Shown: piece after piece, positions 51,971 to 61,037 of the stretch | Position numbering within the stretch: the stretch's first letter is position 1 | Layout: each line of letters begins with the position of its first letter | DNA from: Nodosilinea nodulosa PCC 7104 | GTDB taxonomy: Bacteria; Cyanobacteriota; Cyanobacteriia; Phormidesmidales; Phormidesmidaceae | NCBI RefSeq assembly: GCF_000309385.1 | Contig: NZ_JH976537.1 | Coordinates: forward strand, 461,426-525,425 | Length of the DNA stretch: 64,000 nucleotides | Direction of reading: 5' to 3' | Program-made: the position numbers and the translations under genes | Notes under the pieces: generated by a model | The model's database searches: none | The model's input: the letters and a program-made list of their open reading frames with translations, nothing else | Told to the model about the DNA's origin: nothing

Positions 51971-53299
51971 CTAGGGAGTAGGAAGGGCCGCCTGAGGGGA
52001 CGGAGCGCTGGCGGCGATCGCCTGCTGGAGCTGGTCGAGGGCCGTAACGTACTGGCTATCCTGGTCGGTGCCCAGGCGATCGGGGTGGGTCCACAGTTCT
52101 TTTTGGGCGTCCTCCGAAGAGTCGGCCACCACGTCGGGGGTAATGCCCTTGTGGTTGATGTCGGCCCCGGAGGGGGTGAAGTAGTGGGCAATGGTGACGT
52201 TGAGGCCGGAGCCGTCGTTGAGGCGGTTGACCGCCTGCACCAGGGCCTTGCCAAAGGTCTGGGTACCCACCACCGTGGCCCGATGATCGTCTTTGAGCGC
52301 CCCGGTCAGCACCTCGCTGGCGCTGGCCGAGTTGCCGTTCACCAAGACCACCAGGGGCTTGTCGGTGATGGCGGTGTGGTTGGCCGTGGTCTGCTCGGCG
52401 TTGAGATCGCGGTCTACGGTGCGGACAATTGCCCCGTCGTCGAGCCACATGCGCGCGATCGCGATTGCCTGCTGGAGAATCCCCCCCGGATTGTTGCGCA
52501 GGTCTAGCACGTAACCATCGACCTGCTGGTTTTTCAGGCTTTCGATCGCCTGCTTCATCTGATCGGCCGATTGGGCATTGAACTCGCTCAGGCGGATGTA
52601 GCCGACGCGCTGGCCGTTGGTTTCTTGCAGGGCCGAGTGCACCACCGGCAGGTCAATGCGGGCGCGGGTGAGGGTGACGGTGAAGGGGGCCGCGTCGTTG
52701 CGCTGGAGCTGCAAGTCGACCGTCGTGCCGGCCTCGCCCCGAATTTTGTTGGCGGCGGCTTCAACGGTGATGTCTTTGGTGGAGGTGCCGTCGATCTGGA
52801 GAATGCGATCGCCTGGCTGCACATCCGCCGCCATGGCGGGCGAGTCGGCGATCGGCTGCACCACCGTCAGCACCTGGGTATCGGGGTCGAGGGTGAGCTG
52901 AATGCCAACCCCCACCAGCTGCCCGCTGGTCTGGTTCGAAAACGCCTGAAACTCCTCCGGGGTCATAAACCGGGTGTAGGGGTCATCCAGCTTTGCCAGC
53001 GAGTCCTTCAGCGCCTTGTAGGCGGCGTCGGGAGAGGCATACTCCTGTCCCAGCAGGGTCTGGCGCTCCTTGGCCCAGTCCACCTGGTTGAAATTTGGAT
53101 CGACGTAGCTCTCGTTGACGATCTGCCAGGCTTCGTCCAAAACCGCCTTGGGGCTGTCTTGCCAGGTGGCCCAGGCAGCCGTAGTCACCACCGGTAAACC
53201 GACCAGAGTGAGCACTGAGGTGAGGGCCAGGGCCTTTTCTGTGGGCGACCAGGCTGCGATCGTAGACAGCGGAGCAAGCGGGCGGCGAAGTTGAGGCAT
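51971..53299 (-). CDS. ctpA: C-terminal processing peptidase CtpA
   Basis: A 442-residue S41-family protease with an N-terminal hydrophobic segment (signal or anchor). A PDZ domain (about 130-210) includes SGQLVGVGIQLT and ADVQPGDRILQIDG. The catalytic part has NGNSASASEVLTGALKD with the Ser nucleophile and VGTQTFGKALVQ with the general-base Lys. In cyanobacteria CtpA trims the D1 precursor in the lumen; other paralogues exist, so CtpA versus CtpB/C is not settled. Confidence 0.92.
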   Translation of the reverse strand: MPQLRRPLAPLSTIAAWSPTEKALALTSVLTLVGLPVVTTAAWATWQDSPKAVLDEAWQIVNESYVDPNFNQVDWAKERQTLLGQEYASPDAAYKALKDSLAKLDDPYTRFMTPEEFQAFSNQTSGQLVGVGIQLTLDPDTQVLTVVQPIADSPAMAADVQPGDRILQIDGTSTKDITVEAAANKIRGEAGTTVDLQLQRNDAAPFTVTLTRARIDLPVVHSALQETNGQRVGYIRLSEFNAQSADQMKQAIESLKNQQVDGYVLDLRNNPGGILQQAIAIARMWLDDGAIVRTVDRDLNAEQTTANHTAITDKPLVVLVNGNSASASEVLTGALKDDHRATVVGTQTFGKALVQAVNRLNDGSGLNVTIAHYFTPSGADINHKGITPDVVADSSEDAQKELWTHPDRLGTDQDSQYVTALDQLQQAIAASAPSPQAALPTP

Positions 53300-53409
53300 A
53301 GCGCGAATGATAGATTTGGATAACGTCGAGTCTAATGAGTGTAGACCTTACCTATGGCAGACCTGTGACAGATTCTTGACAGACCCCCGGTGCGTAGGCC
53401 AGCGGCGGG

Positions 53410-56139
53410 CTACAGGGCCTGTTCGCTGCCCAGAGGCAGCGCTGGTGCGCCCTCCGGTTCACTCCCCGATTCACTCCCCGGCCTGGCCCCGGCCTCCGGT
53501 GCAAACAGGGCCTGGAGGGCCTGATCCAGGGTGGGTTCCATCACCACCTGGTCACGGTAGGCAATGATAACGCGGGTCAGCTCGGGCAGCTTGCTGTTTT
53601 CGGCCTCCAGGTACAGGGGCTGCACGTAGAGCAGCGACTGCTCCACCGGAATAATCAGCAGGCTGCCCCGGTTCACCCGCGATCCCTGCTGGTTCCACAG
53701 GGAAATTTGCTCAGAAATAATTGGGTTTTGGCTGATGCGGGCCTCCACCTGCTGGGGGCCGAACACCAGGCTCTCCCGCGAAAACTGGTAGACCAGCAGC
53801 TTGCCGTATTCTTCGCCGTCGCAGCGGGCCGCCATCCAGGCGATCAGGTTTTGCTTGTTCACCGGGGTAAAGGCCGACAGCAGCATAAACTCGGCGCTGC
53901 CGCTGGGGTTGGCGGTGGCGTCGATGGAGGACAGCTCCAGAATCAGGTAGTGGGGCGGCATGGCCTGGGAGTCGGGCAGGGGACCGGGCAGGGTGGAGTT
54001 AAACAGCCAGTTGTTGACCCCGGCTTCGCTGCCCCCTTCCCCCCTAGCGCCTGCGAGCTGGCGAATCTGGTCGGGAATTTGCCACAGGTCTTCTTTGTTG
54101 TAAAACACCTGGGCGTCGCTCATGTGGTAGGTGGCGTACTGCTGGGTCTGCACCTCAAACAGGTCGTTGGGGTAGCGAATGTGCGATCGCAGCTCCGCCG
54201 ACATCGCCCCCAGGGGCTTAAACAGGCTGGGGTAAATGCGCTGGTAGGTCTCAATAATGGGGTCGTCGGGGGCGGCCAGATAAAAGTCGACGCTGCCGTT
54301 GTAGGCATCGACCACCACCTTCACCGCATTGCGAATGTAGTTGAGATCGCCCGCCGGGGTGGGCTCGCTGTAGGGGTAGGAGCGGCTGGTGGTGTAGGCG
54401 TCGATCATCCAGTGCAGGCCGCCGTCGGCAATCACCAGGTAGGGGTCGCGGTCGTAGCGCAAAAACGGCGCCAGGGTGTGCACCCGCTCGGCGATCTGGC
54501 GCCGAAACAAAAAGCGGCTGTCGGGGTTAAACTCCTGGCTGAGCAAAATCTGCCAGTCGCCAAAGTGCCAGGCGTAGAGCAGTCGCTGCCAGAGCGCACC
54601 GATGGGCAGCCCGCCCGTGCCCTGGTAGGTGGTGTAGATGTTGGCTTCTTCTTTGGGGTAGTCCAGCTCCTGGGCGTTGGTGTTGACAAACACATCGAGG
54701 TCGGTGAGCTCGCCAAAGTAAATGGCCGGATTGTCGATGGGGAAGGCCGCCGCCGCCGCCGGGCTGGTGGCCCGGGGCGGAATATCCTGAATAAAGAAGT
54801 CGGGCAGCCCCACCCGCGTCACCACATTCACCGGACTGAGGGCCAGGCCGTAGCCGTGGGTGTAGAAGAAGTGATCGTTGACCCAGGTGCGCGCCCGCTC
54901 GGGAATCAGGGTGTAGTCGAGTTCGCGGGCCGAGTGCATGACCTGGCGCAGGTCGCCGTCGATGGTGTAGCGATCGACATCGACGCTGGGAAACTGGTAG
55001 TAGGGGCGAATTTCTTGCAGCTGGCGGTAGGCGGCCAGCAGCGGTTCGTTATCCCACAGGCGAATGTTTTTGAGGGTGGCGGTGTTGCGGGTGAGGCTTT
55101 CGGGAGTGAGGTTGTCTTTGACCTGAAAGGGCTGCACATCCACCTCGCTGAGGTTGTAGCCCGCGCGGGTAAAGGCAATGTTGTGCTCGATGTAGGGGCG
55201 ATCGCGCTCCAGCTCATTGGGCAGCACGGCAATGCGCTGCACCAGCTCGGGGTAGAACACCCCCACCCCGATCGCCGCCAGTCCGTAGCCGCCAAAAATC
55301 AGCAGCAGCGCCGTCACCTGCCAGGGAACCCAGCGCCAGTCGGCCTTCTCCTGGGCGGCCTTGAGGGAGATCAGCGCGGGCCGAAAGGCCGCCAAATAAA
55401 ACAGCGCCGCCGCCCCCACCCAGGCCATGGCCGCCAGCAGCAGGTCGGCGGGCATTTGGGCGTGCACATCGGTGTAGTTGGCCCCCGCAAAGGACCCCCG
55501 GTTGGAGTACATCAGGGTGTAGCGGTCCAGCCAGTGGCCCAGCCCCTGAAACAGCATCAGCAGACCCCCCAGCCCCAGCAGGTGCCGCTGCGCCCCCTGC
55601 ACCAGCAACCCCTGGGCCGCTGGCAGCAACCGCCGAAACCTGAGCCAGTAGCAGAGGGCCACCAGGCCAGCGGTACCGGCCCCCACCCAGAAACCCCACC
55701 GCTGAAGCTGGAGCAGCAGCGGCAGGCTAAACAGATAGAAGCTGATGTCGTGCTGCAAAATTGGGTCGGTGGTGCCCACCGGCTGCTGAAACAGCGCCAC
55801 CAGAAAGGTAAACCAGTGATCCATGGCGATCGCCGCCACCGCCCCGCTGGTCAGCCCCACCAGCAGCCCGCGCCAGGGCCGCTTGGCCTGGGGCCAGGCC
55901 AGGCGCAGGTTGAGCCCCAGCCACAGGGCCATGGCTCCAAACACCCCCAGCCCCAGCCCCCACGGGGCCGCCCGACTCATTAGCCACACCTGACCATAGC
56001 CCAGGTGCGAAAACCAGTTTTCGTCGATCCACAGCCCGATGCCCACCTGGAGTGCCACCCCCGCCATCAGCAGGACCAGCAGCACTGCCGCGATCGTCGA
56101 GGCCAGAGGGCGAGCCGGTAACTTAGGGTCAGCAGTCAT
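53410..56139 (-). CDS. UPF0182 family membrane protein
   Basis: A 909-residue protein. About seven helices in residues 10-300 are followed by a large soluble domain outside the membrane. Family motifs include LWIDENWFSHLGYGQVW near the N-terminus, QHDISFYLFSLPLL, and RTWVNDHFFYTHGYGLALSPVN. The function is unknown. It is near-universal in cyanobacteria and actinobacteria. No operon partner is clear; a 58-residue membrane protein is encoded just upstream. Confidence 0.9.
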   Translation of the reverse strand: MTADPKLPARPLASTIAAVLLVLLMAGVALQVGIGLWIDENWFSHLGYGQVWLMSRAAPWGLGLGVFGAMALWLGLNLRLAWPQAKRPWRGLLVGLTSGAVAAIAMDHWFTFLVALFQQPVGTTDPILQHDISFYLFSLPLLLQLQRWGFWVGAGTAGLVALCYWLRFRRLLPAAQGLLVQGAQRHLLGLGGLLMLFQGLGHWLDRYTLMYSNRGSFAGANYTDVHAQMPADLLLAAMAWVGAAALFYLAAFRPALISLKAAQEKADWRWVPWQVTALLLIFGGYGLAAIGVGVFYPELVQRIAVLPNELERDRPYIEHNIAFTRAGYNLSEVDVQPFQVKDNLTPESLTRNTATLKNIRLWDNEPLLAAYRQLQEIRPYYQFPSVDVDRYTIDGDLRQVMHSARELDYTLIPERARTWVNDHFFYTHGYGLALSPVNVVTRVGLPDFFIQDIPPRATSPAAAAAFPIDNPAIYFGELTDLDVFVNTNAQELDYPKEEANIYTTYQGTGGLPIGALWQRLLYAWHFGDWQILLSQEFNPDSRFLFRRQIAERVHTLAPFLRYDRDPYLVIADGGLHWMIDAYTTSRSYPYSEPTPAGDLNYIRNAVKVVVDAYNGSVDFYLAAPDDPIIETYQRIYPSLFKPLGAMSAELRSHIRYPNDLFEVQTQQYATYHMSDAQVFYNKEDLWQIPDQIRQLAGARGEGGSEAGVNNWLFNSTLPGPLPDSQAMPPHYLILELSSIDATANPSGSAEFMLLSAFTPVNKQNLIAWMAARCDGEEYGKLLVYQFSRESLVFGPQQVEARISQNPIISEQISLWNQQGSRVNRGSLLIIPVEQSLLYVQPLYLEAENSKLPELTRVIIAYRDQVVMEPTLDQALQALFAPEAGARPGSESGSEPEGAPALPLGSEQAL

Positions 56140-56165
56140 AGGGGCGCGAGATATAGACGATTGTG

Positions 56166-56342
56166 CTAGATAAACCCGAGAAATTTTGACAGGCGATAGC
56201 CCATGATAATCCCCACGATACCGCCCACTGTGCCCAACAATACCGACGCCAGCCCCAGCAGGCTGCCGCCCCAGAGCACCGGAACGTAGCTGCCCAGCAT
56301 TGAGCCCACGAAGGCTCCTATGCCAATCAGGAGTTTGTTCAC
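56166..56342 (-). CDS. 58-residue Gly-rich membrane protein
   Basis: A short gene with GTG start at 56342 and GGAGGAG about seven bases upstream, a strong ribosome site. The protein reads VNKLLIGIGAFVGSML, GSYVPVLWGGSLLGLASVLL and GTVGGIVGIIMGYRLSKFLG: two glycine-rich helices with GxxxG patterns. No family is recognised with certainty, but similar tiny glycine-zipper proteins are common. It lies 27 bases before the UPF0182 start, in the same direction. Confidence 0.75.
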   Translation of the reverse strand: MNKLLIGIGAFVGSMLGSYVPVLWGGSLLGLASVLLGTVGGIVGIIMGYRLSKFLGFI

Positions 56343-56429
56343 CCCGCTCCTCCCTCAGCTTCTATTGCTAAATCTGGCCATGCCACAGCTAAAACAGGCC
56401 TAGTCAGATACATCTCAACGAATATGTCG

Positions 56430-56521
56430 GATATAGCCGTGGCCAGTCTAGTTAATACAGATCTCCTATGAACGTTCATAGGAGATCTGTATGTCCTAAC
56501 CAACGCGACTATAGCTATATC
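56430..56521. repeat. Palindromic element, copy B (34-bp perfect core)
   Basis: The 92-bp element begins GATATAGC and ends GCTATATC. Its centre 56457-56490 is a perfect 34-bp palindrome with no loop around AACGTT (ACAGATCTCCTATGAAC and its complement). The outer arms are imperfect complements of each other. It shares ends and core with copy A at 45165-45271. It occupies the gap between the 58-residue protein and cbiO. Confidence 0.93.
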
Positions 56522-56580
56522 TCCAACTATAGAAAAGGGATGTGGTGATGTGGTGTTAAACCTGTGTCAATTGGGCCTCT

Positions 56581-57375
56581 TTAAACCCCAGACATGGCGG
56601 GCTTCGCCTGGACGGGGGCGTGGTCGAGCTGGCAGTAGGGCCGACTGTAGCTGAGCGGCAGCTCCAGGTGGTGCTGCTGCAAAAAGGCCTGATCGCCGAG
56701 GATTTGAGGGGTGGGTCCCTGGCGCACCAGCTCGCCCCGATTCAGCACAATGGTGCGATCGCACAGCTCCAGAGCCAGATCCAGGTCGTGGGTGGCGATC
56801 AGCTGGGTCATCGGCATCTGCTGAAGCAGGTTGATCAGCTGCCGCCGCGATCGCGGGTCGAGCTGGGCGGTGGGTTCGTCAAAGACCAAAATTTGGGGCT
56901 GCATGGCCAGCACCCCGGCGATCGCCACCCGCTGCTTCTCGCCGCCGGACAAATTTTCGGGGCTGCGCTGGGCGTAGCGTTCGGGGTCCAGTCCCACCGC
57001 ATACAGACAGTGGTGACAGCGGTGGTGCAGATCCTTGCCCTGCACCCCCTGGTTCATGGGGCCAAAGGTAATGTCCTCCCAAACCGTGGGCATAAACAGC
57101 TGGTCGTCGGGGTTCTGAAACACCAGCCCGACAAAATTGCGAATCGCCTGGAGGTGCTCGGGCTGCATCGGGTATTCGCCCACGGTGAGGCGGCCCGACT
57201 GGGGCAGCAAAATGCCGTTGAGGTGCAGCAGCAGGGTCGATTTGCCGGAGCCGTTGGCCCCCACCAGGGCCACCCGTTCCCCGGCGGCAATGGACAGATT
57301 GATGTGGCTGAGGGCCTGGGTGCCGTCGGCATAGGCATAGCTGAGGTCATCAATCGCAATGGGATTGTGGTGCAT
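56581..57375 (-). CDS. cbiO: ECF cobalt/nickel transporter ATPase CbiO
   Basis: A 264-residue ABC ATPase starting at ATG 57375. Walker A is GANGSGKST, Q-loop VFQNPDDQLF, signature LSGGEKQRVAIAG, Walker B ILVFDEPTAQLD and H-loop ATHDLDL. The QNPDDQLF segment is characteristic of CbiO/EcfA proteins. It drives metal uptake with CbiM and CbiQ. The C-terminal tail has the metal-transporter pattern. Confidence 0.95.
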   Translation of the reverse strand: MHHNPIAIDDLSYAYADGTQALSHINLSIAAGERVALVGANGSGKSTLLLHLNGILLPQSGRLTVGEYPMQPEHLQAIRNFVGLVFQNPDDQLFMPTVWEDITFGPMNQGVQGKDLHHRCHHCLYAVGLDPERYAQRSPENLSGGEKQRVAIAGVLAMQPQILVFDEPTAQLDPRSRRQLINLLQQMPMTQLIATHDLDLALELCDRTIVLNRGELVRQGPTPQILGDQAFLQQHHLELPLSYSRPYCQLDHAPVQAKPAMSGV

Positions 57376-57502
57376 ACAGTCAGCAACAAATAGTGAAACG
57401 ATTAAGCTACAGCCCCGATTTGAGCGCTGGAGACGAGGCCCAGGGCCAGCCGCCAAAACCGAGAACTATCCGACTCGCAACCACAGCTAGGTAACTCTCT
57501 AT

Positions 57503-57530
57503 CATGCCTTAACGCCCATGCCTTAACGCC
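57503..57530. repeat. Two tandem 14-bp units before cbiO
   Basis: CATGCCTTAACGCC is repeated exactly at 57503-57516 and 57517-57530 and followed by a partial third unit CATGCC. It lies in the 226-bp gap between cbiQ and cbiO. Its function is unknown. Confidence 0.8.
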
Positions 57531-57601
57531 CATGCCACAATGCAGCACCATGCCTGGGGGCACAGCTCCAGCGGCCCTAGTCTGGCCGAGCGCCTGGGCG
57601 G

Positions 57602-58378
57602 CTAGACGCCAAACCAAAGCAGCTGCCCCATCGCCGCCAGCCCCACCATCAGGCCCAGGGCAATCCGGTCCGGCGGCCCCATGCGAATGGCCGCAGCGGT
57701 GGGCATTGCGCCACTGTAGCCCCGCGCCAGCATGGCCTGGTAGACGCGATCGCCGCGAACGTAGGAGCGCACAAACAGCGCCCCTATCATGTTGCCAATG
57801 ACCCGACGCTGCCCCTGGGGTCGAGCCGTCAGGTTGCGGGAGGCCGCCGCCCGCCGCATGGTGCTAAACTCTGCGGCCAGCACCGCGATATAGCGGTACA
57901 TGGAGGCCAAAATCGCCACCAGCAGCGGCGGCATTTTTAACCGGGTGAGCCCCTGGAGCAGTTCGGGCACTGGGGTAGTCAGGGTGAGCAGGTTTAGCAT
58001 GATCAGGCAGAGCAGCGCCTTGAAGCTGACGCTGCCCAGCACCGCCAGCCCCTCCGTGGTGACCTGCAACATGCCCCACTGCCACAGCACCGTGCCCCCT
58101 GGCCGAAACAGCGTGCCAATCAGCACTACTCCCACAAATCCGGCCTCCAGCGCCACCCGCAAAAGCAGCACCGGCAGCGACACCCGGCTGAGGCCAATCA
58201 GCACCGCCAGCCCCAGGGCATATAAGGCCCAGGTCTCCCAGTGCCCGGTGGGGGTCAGCGCCGTGGCAAACACAAATACCAGGGCGCAGAGCAACCGAGT
58301 CTGGGGCACCAGTCGGTGCCAGGGCGTGCTGCGATCGCTGTCCACAGCCAGATGAAATCCGCCAATGTGCAGCAGCAT
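57602..58378 (-). CDS. cbiQ: ECF cobalt transporter T component CbiQ
   Basis: A 258-residue membrane protein with about five helices. The signature region AVLAAEFSTMRRAAASRNL has the RRAAASR motif that couples to the ATPase, and RGDRVYQAMLARGYSG is the second coupling motif. It starts with an ATGA overlap with the PDGLE gene. It links CbiM to CbiO. Confidence 0.93.
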   Translation of the reverse strand: MLLHIGGFHLAVDSDRSTPWHRLVPQTRLLCALVFVFATALTPTGHWETWALYALGLAVLIGLSRVSLPVLLLRVALEAGFVGVVLIGTLFRPGGTVLWQWGMLQVTTEGLAVLGSVSFKALLCLIMLNLLTLTTPVPELLQGLTRLKMPPLLVAILASMYRYIAVLAAEFSTMRRAAASRNLTARPQGQRRVIGNMIGALFVRSYVRGDRVYQAMLARGYSGAMPTAAAIRMGPPDRIALGLMVGLAAMGQLLWFGV

Positions 58379-58755
58379 CAGCCCCGATCCGCTCCGTCTG
58401 ACTCTGAACCCAGGCCCGAGCCTTCAACGCCGCTCGGCCTGACCAACAGCTTCCCGGTGCCCCAGGCCAGCCCAAACACCACCAGGGTGCCAATCACCCC
58501 AGCCAGGGGCGTGGCAACAGCACTGGGAACCCCCCGCAGGGCATATTCATCAAAGACCGAGTAAAACGGTAGCTTGTGAGAGGGGGGATCGGCCTGCGCC
58601 TTCGTGTCAAAGCCATGGTCTTCCGAGACTCGATCAAGGCCATCCGGGTTGGAGCTGGCGAAGGGCGAAACGACGGCGGCGATCAGCAGCGCGCTCCCCA
58701 GTCCGGTTAGCCAGAAGGCAATATTTTTCTTGGTTTTCGTCGAACTCATGGGCAA
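58378..58755 (-). CDS. PDGLE-domain protein (CbiN-like)
   Basis: A 125-residue membrane protein. The PDGLE-type motif reads NPDGLDRVSEDHGF after the first helix (about residues 12-30), and a second helix lies near residues 80-100. It replaces CbiN in ECF-type cobalt/nickel systems. It lies between cbiM and cbiQ. Confidence 0.92.
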   Translation of the reverse strand: MPMSSTKTKKNIAFWLTGLGSALLIAAVVSPFASSNPDGLDRVSEDHGFDTKAQADPPSHKLPFYSVFDEYALRGVPSAVATPLAGVIGTLVVFGLAWGTGKLLVRPSGVEGSGLGSESDGADRG

Positions 58756-58777
58756 AATCTCCTGTGCGATCGGGGCG

Positions 58778-59461
58778 TTATCGAGGATCTAAGTTGGGCA
58801 GCGGATATTTCTGCGCCGCGATCCGGGGAGGATCGTAGAGCAGGTCTGGACGGGTGCGCCAGACATAGCTAATGGCCACCAGGGTAATCAGTGCTTCACC
58901 AATGCCGATTAAAATGTGCCAGCCTACCATAGCGGTGACGGCCACGGCTAGCGGCACAGTGCCGGATATGGCCAGCTGCAGGGCGCACACAAGGGAGCCT
59001 ACGACAACACTGAGCCAGGCCGTGATCGCCACGGCGATCGCCATGCCCCGCCAGCGGTTAAACCCCAGAGCCGATCGCAGGGTCTTGTAGAGGTAGTAGC
59101 CGCCAAAGGTGCCGACCAGGCCCATGTTAAAAATATTTGCCCCCAGCACCGTCAAGCCGCCATCTTGAAACAGCACCGCCTGAACGATAAAGACTACCGT
59201 CATCACCAGGGTGCCAGCCCAGGGACCCAGCAGCACCCCGGCCAGGGTGCCCCCCAGCAGGTGCCCCGAGGTGCCCCCCGGAATCGGAAAATTGATCATT
59301 TGCGCCGCGAAGATAAACGCCGCACAGATCCCCATCAGGGGCACCGCCCGGTCCTGGTAGTCGACCTTGACCTGTCTCAGGGCCAGGGCAATCAGAGCGA
59401 TGGAAATCGCCCAGGTCACCAGGCTCACCGGCAGGCTGAGAAAGCCGTCGGGAATGTGCAT
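58778..59461 (-). CDS. cbiM: Cobalt/nickel ECF substrate-binding subunit CbiM
   Basis: A 227-residue protein with about seven helices. The start at ATG 59461 gives MHIPDGFLS; the free N-terminus and His2 bind the metal, so this start is strongly favoured over an earlier in-frame one at 59542. Other conserved parts are AAQMINFPIPGGTSGHLLGG and LGANIFNMGLVG. Cobalt or nickel cannot be told apart by eye. The operon runs cbiM-PDGLE-cbiQ-cbiO. Confidence 0.94.
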   Translation of the reverse strand: MHIPDGFLSLPVSLVTWAISIALIALALRQVKVDYQDRAVPLMGICAAFIFAAQMINFPIPGGTSGHLLGGTLAGVLLGPWAGTLVMTVVFIVQAVLFQDGGLTVLGANIFNMGLVGTFGGYYLYKTLRSALGFNRWRGMAIAVAITAWLSVVVGSLVCALQLAISGTVPLAVAVTAMVGWHILIGIGEALITLVAISYVWRTRPDLLYDPPRIAAQKYPLPNLDPR

Positions 59462-60040
59462 GGCTAGGCAGGGCTGGCCGGTTCCCGTCAGGGTCTCAAG
59501 CAGGGAGACGGGCGATCCAGGCAATCCAAAAGATCTCAACATAAATCAATGGCCAATTTGCTTTCAGGTTTAAACCCCTTCTGTCCCCAAAAAATTCTCA
59601 AAAAAGCGAGATATTCAAACAATTGCATGCCTCTCTTGATTGGAAACGATGGCGCTGACTTCAGGGAGACTCCAGACAGAACAGAAAGAAGTTAATACAT
59701 CTTAGAAGCAGTAGAAAGGTATTATCCTAAAAAAGCAATCCCCCATGGGGGTATAAAGGGGGTTTTTGACCCAATAGACAGAAATTTGGGGCAAGTTTTG
59801 TGATCGAGCCTACAGATTTGCCATCGGCCTGTCACAGCTTTGACAAGGCGATCGAGTTAGCTGGTGCTGGGAATGGTTGAAGCGCTGCCCCAGGCCCGAA
59901 CGCTCCGTTTGAATACCCCACAGAGTAACTACATTTAATATCAAAAGTCTTAATATTTGACCAATGAAAATTATCTGTTCGATGGGTTGCGGCTGAAATC
60001 TGTCATCTTTCTGTAGATAGAATTTCACCGCTGGCACTTA
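59462..60040. promoter_or_regulatory. cbiM upstream region with CCCCCATGGGGG palindrome
   Basis: No credible gene. ATCCCCCATGGGGGTAT at 59738-59754 is a perfect 12-bp palindrome within an A/T border. This resembles metal-sensor operators of the RcnR/InrS/CsoR family, which have G/C tracts flanked by TA; that link is inference. It lies about 280 bases before the cbiM start. No cobalamin-riboswitch sequence was recognised. The right end is next to the IS5-type element. Confidence 0.6.
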
Positions 60041-60951
60041 GAGGACGTTTTAAAAGATCTGAGGGGTCAAAAATTATGCCAACCGCCTGACCATAATACG
60101 GATCATGGCCAGGTAGATGAGGGTCTCTGAGGTTTCGGGTAGCAGTTCATAATCTCGCACCAAACGTCGGCACCCCATCAGCCAACCGAGGGTACGCTCC
60201 ACCACCCAGCGTTTCTTGAGCAGCACGAACCCTTTAGTTTGTTGAGGTCGCAGCACGACTTGGAGAATCCAACGACAGGTATCCATCACCCACATCATGA
60301 AAGCAGGGCCATCAAAGCCCCCATCCGCCCAAATAATGGTCAGTCTCGAGATGGCAGGCCCCATCGCTTTGACGCGCTTGAGGAGTTGCTTACCCCCCTC
60401 ACGCTCCGGCACACTGGCGGCGGTGACCAGCACCCGCAGCACCAAGCCGAAGGTATCGACGCCCAGAAACCGTTTACGTCCTTTAATCTTTTTGCCCGCA
60501 TCATAGCCAACGGCCTCATGCACCATGGCCGCGCTTTTCACGCTCTGACTATCGATGACGGCTTCTGACGGTTGAGGGTGTCGGTCTTGCTCAATCCGAG
60601 TCCACTCGCGCAAGTGGTCATGAATGATGATCCAGGTGCCGTCCTTGCGCCAGTTCCGGAAGTAGGTGTACACCGTCTGCCATGGCGGAAAGTCTCCCGG
60701 CAAGGCCCGCCAACGGCACCCTTCTACCAGGAGATACATCATGGCATTGAGCAGCTCCCACAGATCCACGCTGCGGGGTCGTCCGCCTGGTTTGGCCTCA
60801 GGCAGCAAGTCACTCAGCAGCTCGTATTGGGCACGGGTTAAATTGCTGGGGTAGTCTTTACTCATCGTCTCACTCCGGCATTGCTGACTTCTATCTGCAA
60901 CTTACACGGAGTGAGCTTTTTTACCCACGGACCGACTTTTCAAACACCCTC
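60041..60951 (-). mobile_element. IS5-type insertion sequence
   Basis: A 911-bp element. Ends are GAGGACGTTTTAAAAG (60041-60056) and CTTTTCAAACACCCTC (60936-60951), which match at 12 of 16 positions as inverted repeats. TTA is present just outside each end (60038-60040 and 60952-60954), a typical short IS5 target duplication. The transposase gene runs on the minus strand. Confidence 0.9.
60074..60865 (-). CDS. IS5-type DDE transposase
   Basis: A 263-residue intact transposase, starting at ATG 60865. N-terminal DUF4096-like part: YPSNLTRAQYELLSDLLPEAKPGGRPRS and LNAMMYLLVEGCRWRALPGDFPPWQTVY. Catalytic residues: Asp in EAVIDSQSVKS, Asp in IIWADGGFDG and Glu in KRWVVERTLGWL. It fits the IS427-like group, which has a single frame. 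Confidence 0.92.
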   Translation of the reverse strand: MSKDYPSNLTRAQYELLSDLLPEAKPGGRPRSVDLWELLNAMMYLLVEGCRWRALPGDFPPWQTVYTYFRNWRKDGTWIIIHDHLREWTRIEQDRHPQPSEAVIDSQSVKSAAMVHEAVGYDAGKKIKGRKRFLGVDTFGLVLRVLVTAASVPEREGGKQLLKRVKAMGPAISRLTIIWADGGFDGPAFMMWVMDTCRWILQVVLRPQQTKGFVLLKKRWVVERTLGWLMGCRRLVRDYELLPETSETLIYLAMIRIMVRRLA

Positions 60952-61037
60952 TTAAGGAGTAGTGGCAAGGCATGGGGGAAGCGGCAAATTTTTGACCTAT
61001 TTTCTTCAGGTTTTTGTTAGCTTTCTGTCCTCACAGC

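Noticed and set aside
53707..55983. Very long plus-strand open frame opposite UPF0182
   Set aside because: It is antisense to a clear UPF0182 gene; the translated sequence is rich in Gly, Gln, His and Val with no family motif, as expected for the shadow of a GC-rich gene.
59462..60040. Possible cobalamin riboswitch before cbiM
   Set aside because: The conserved B12-box sequence and surrounding helices were not seen on the minus strand.
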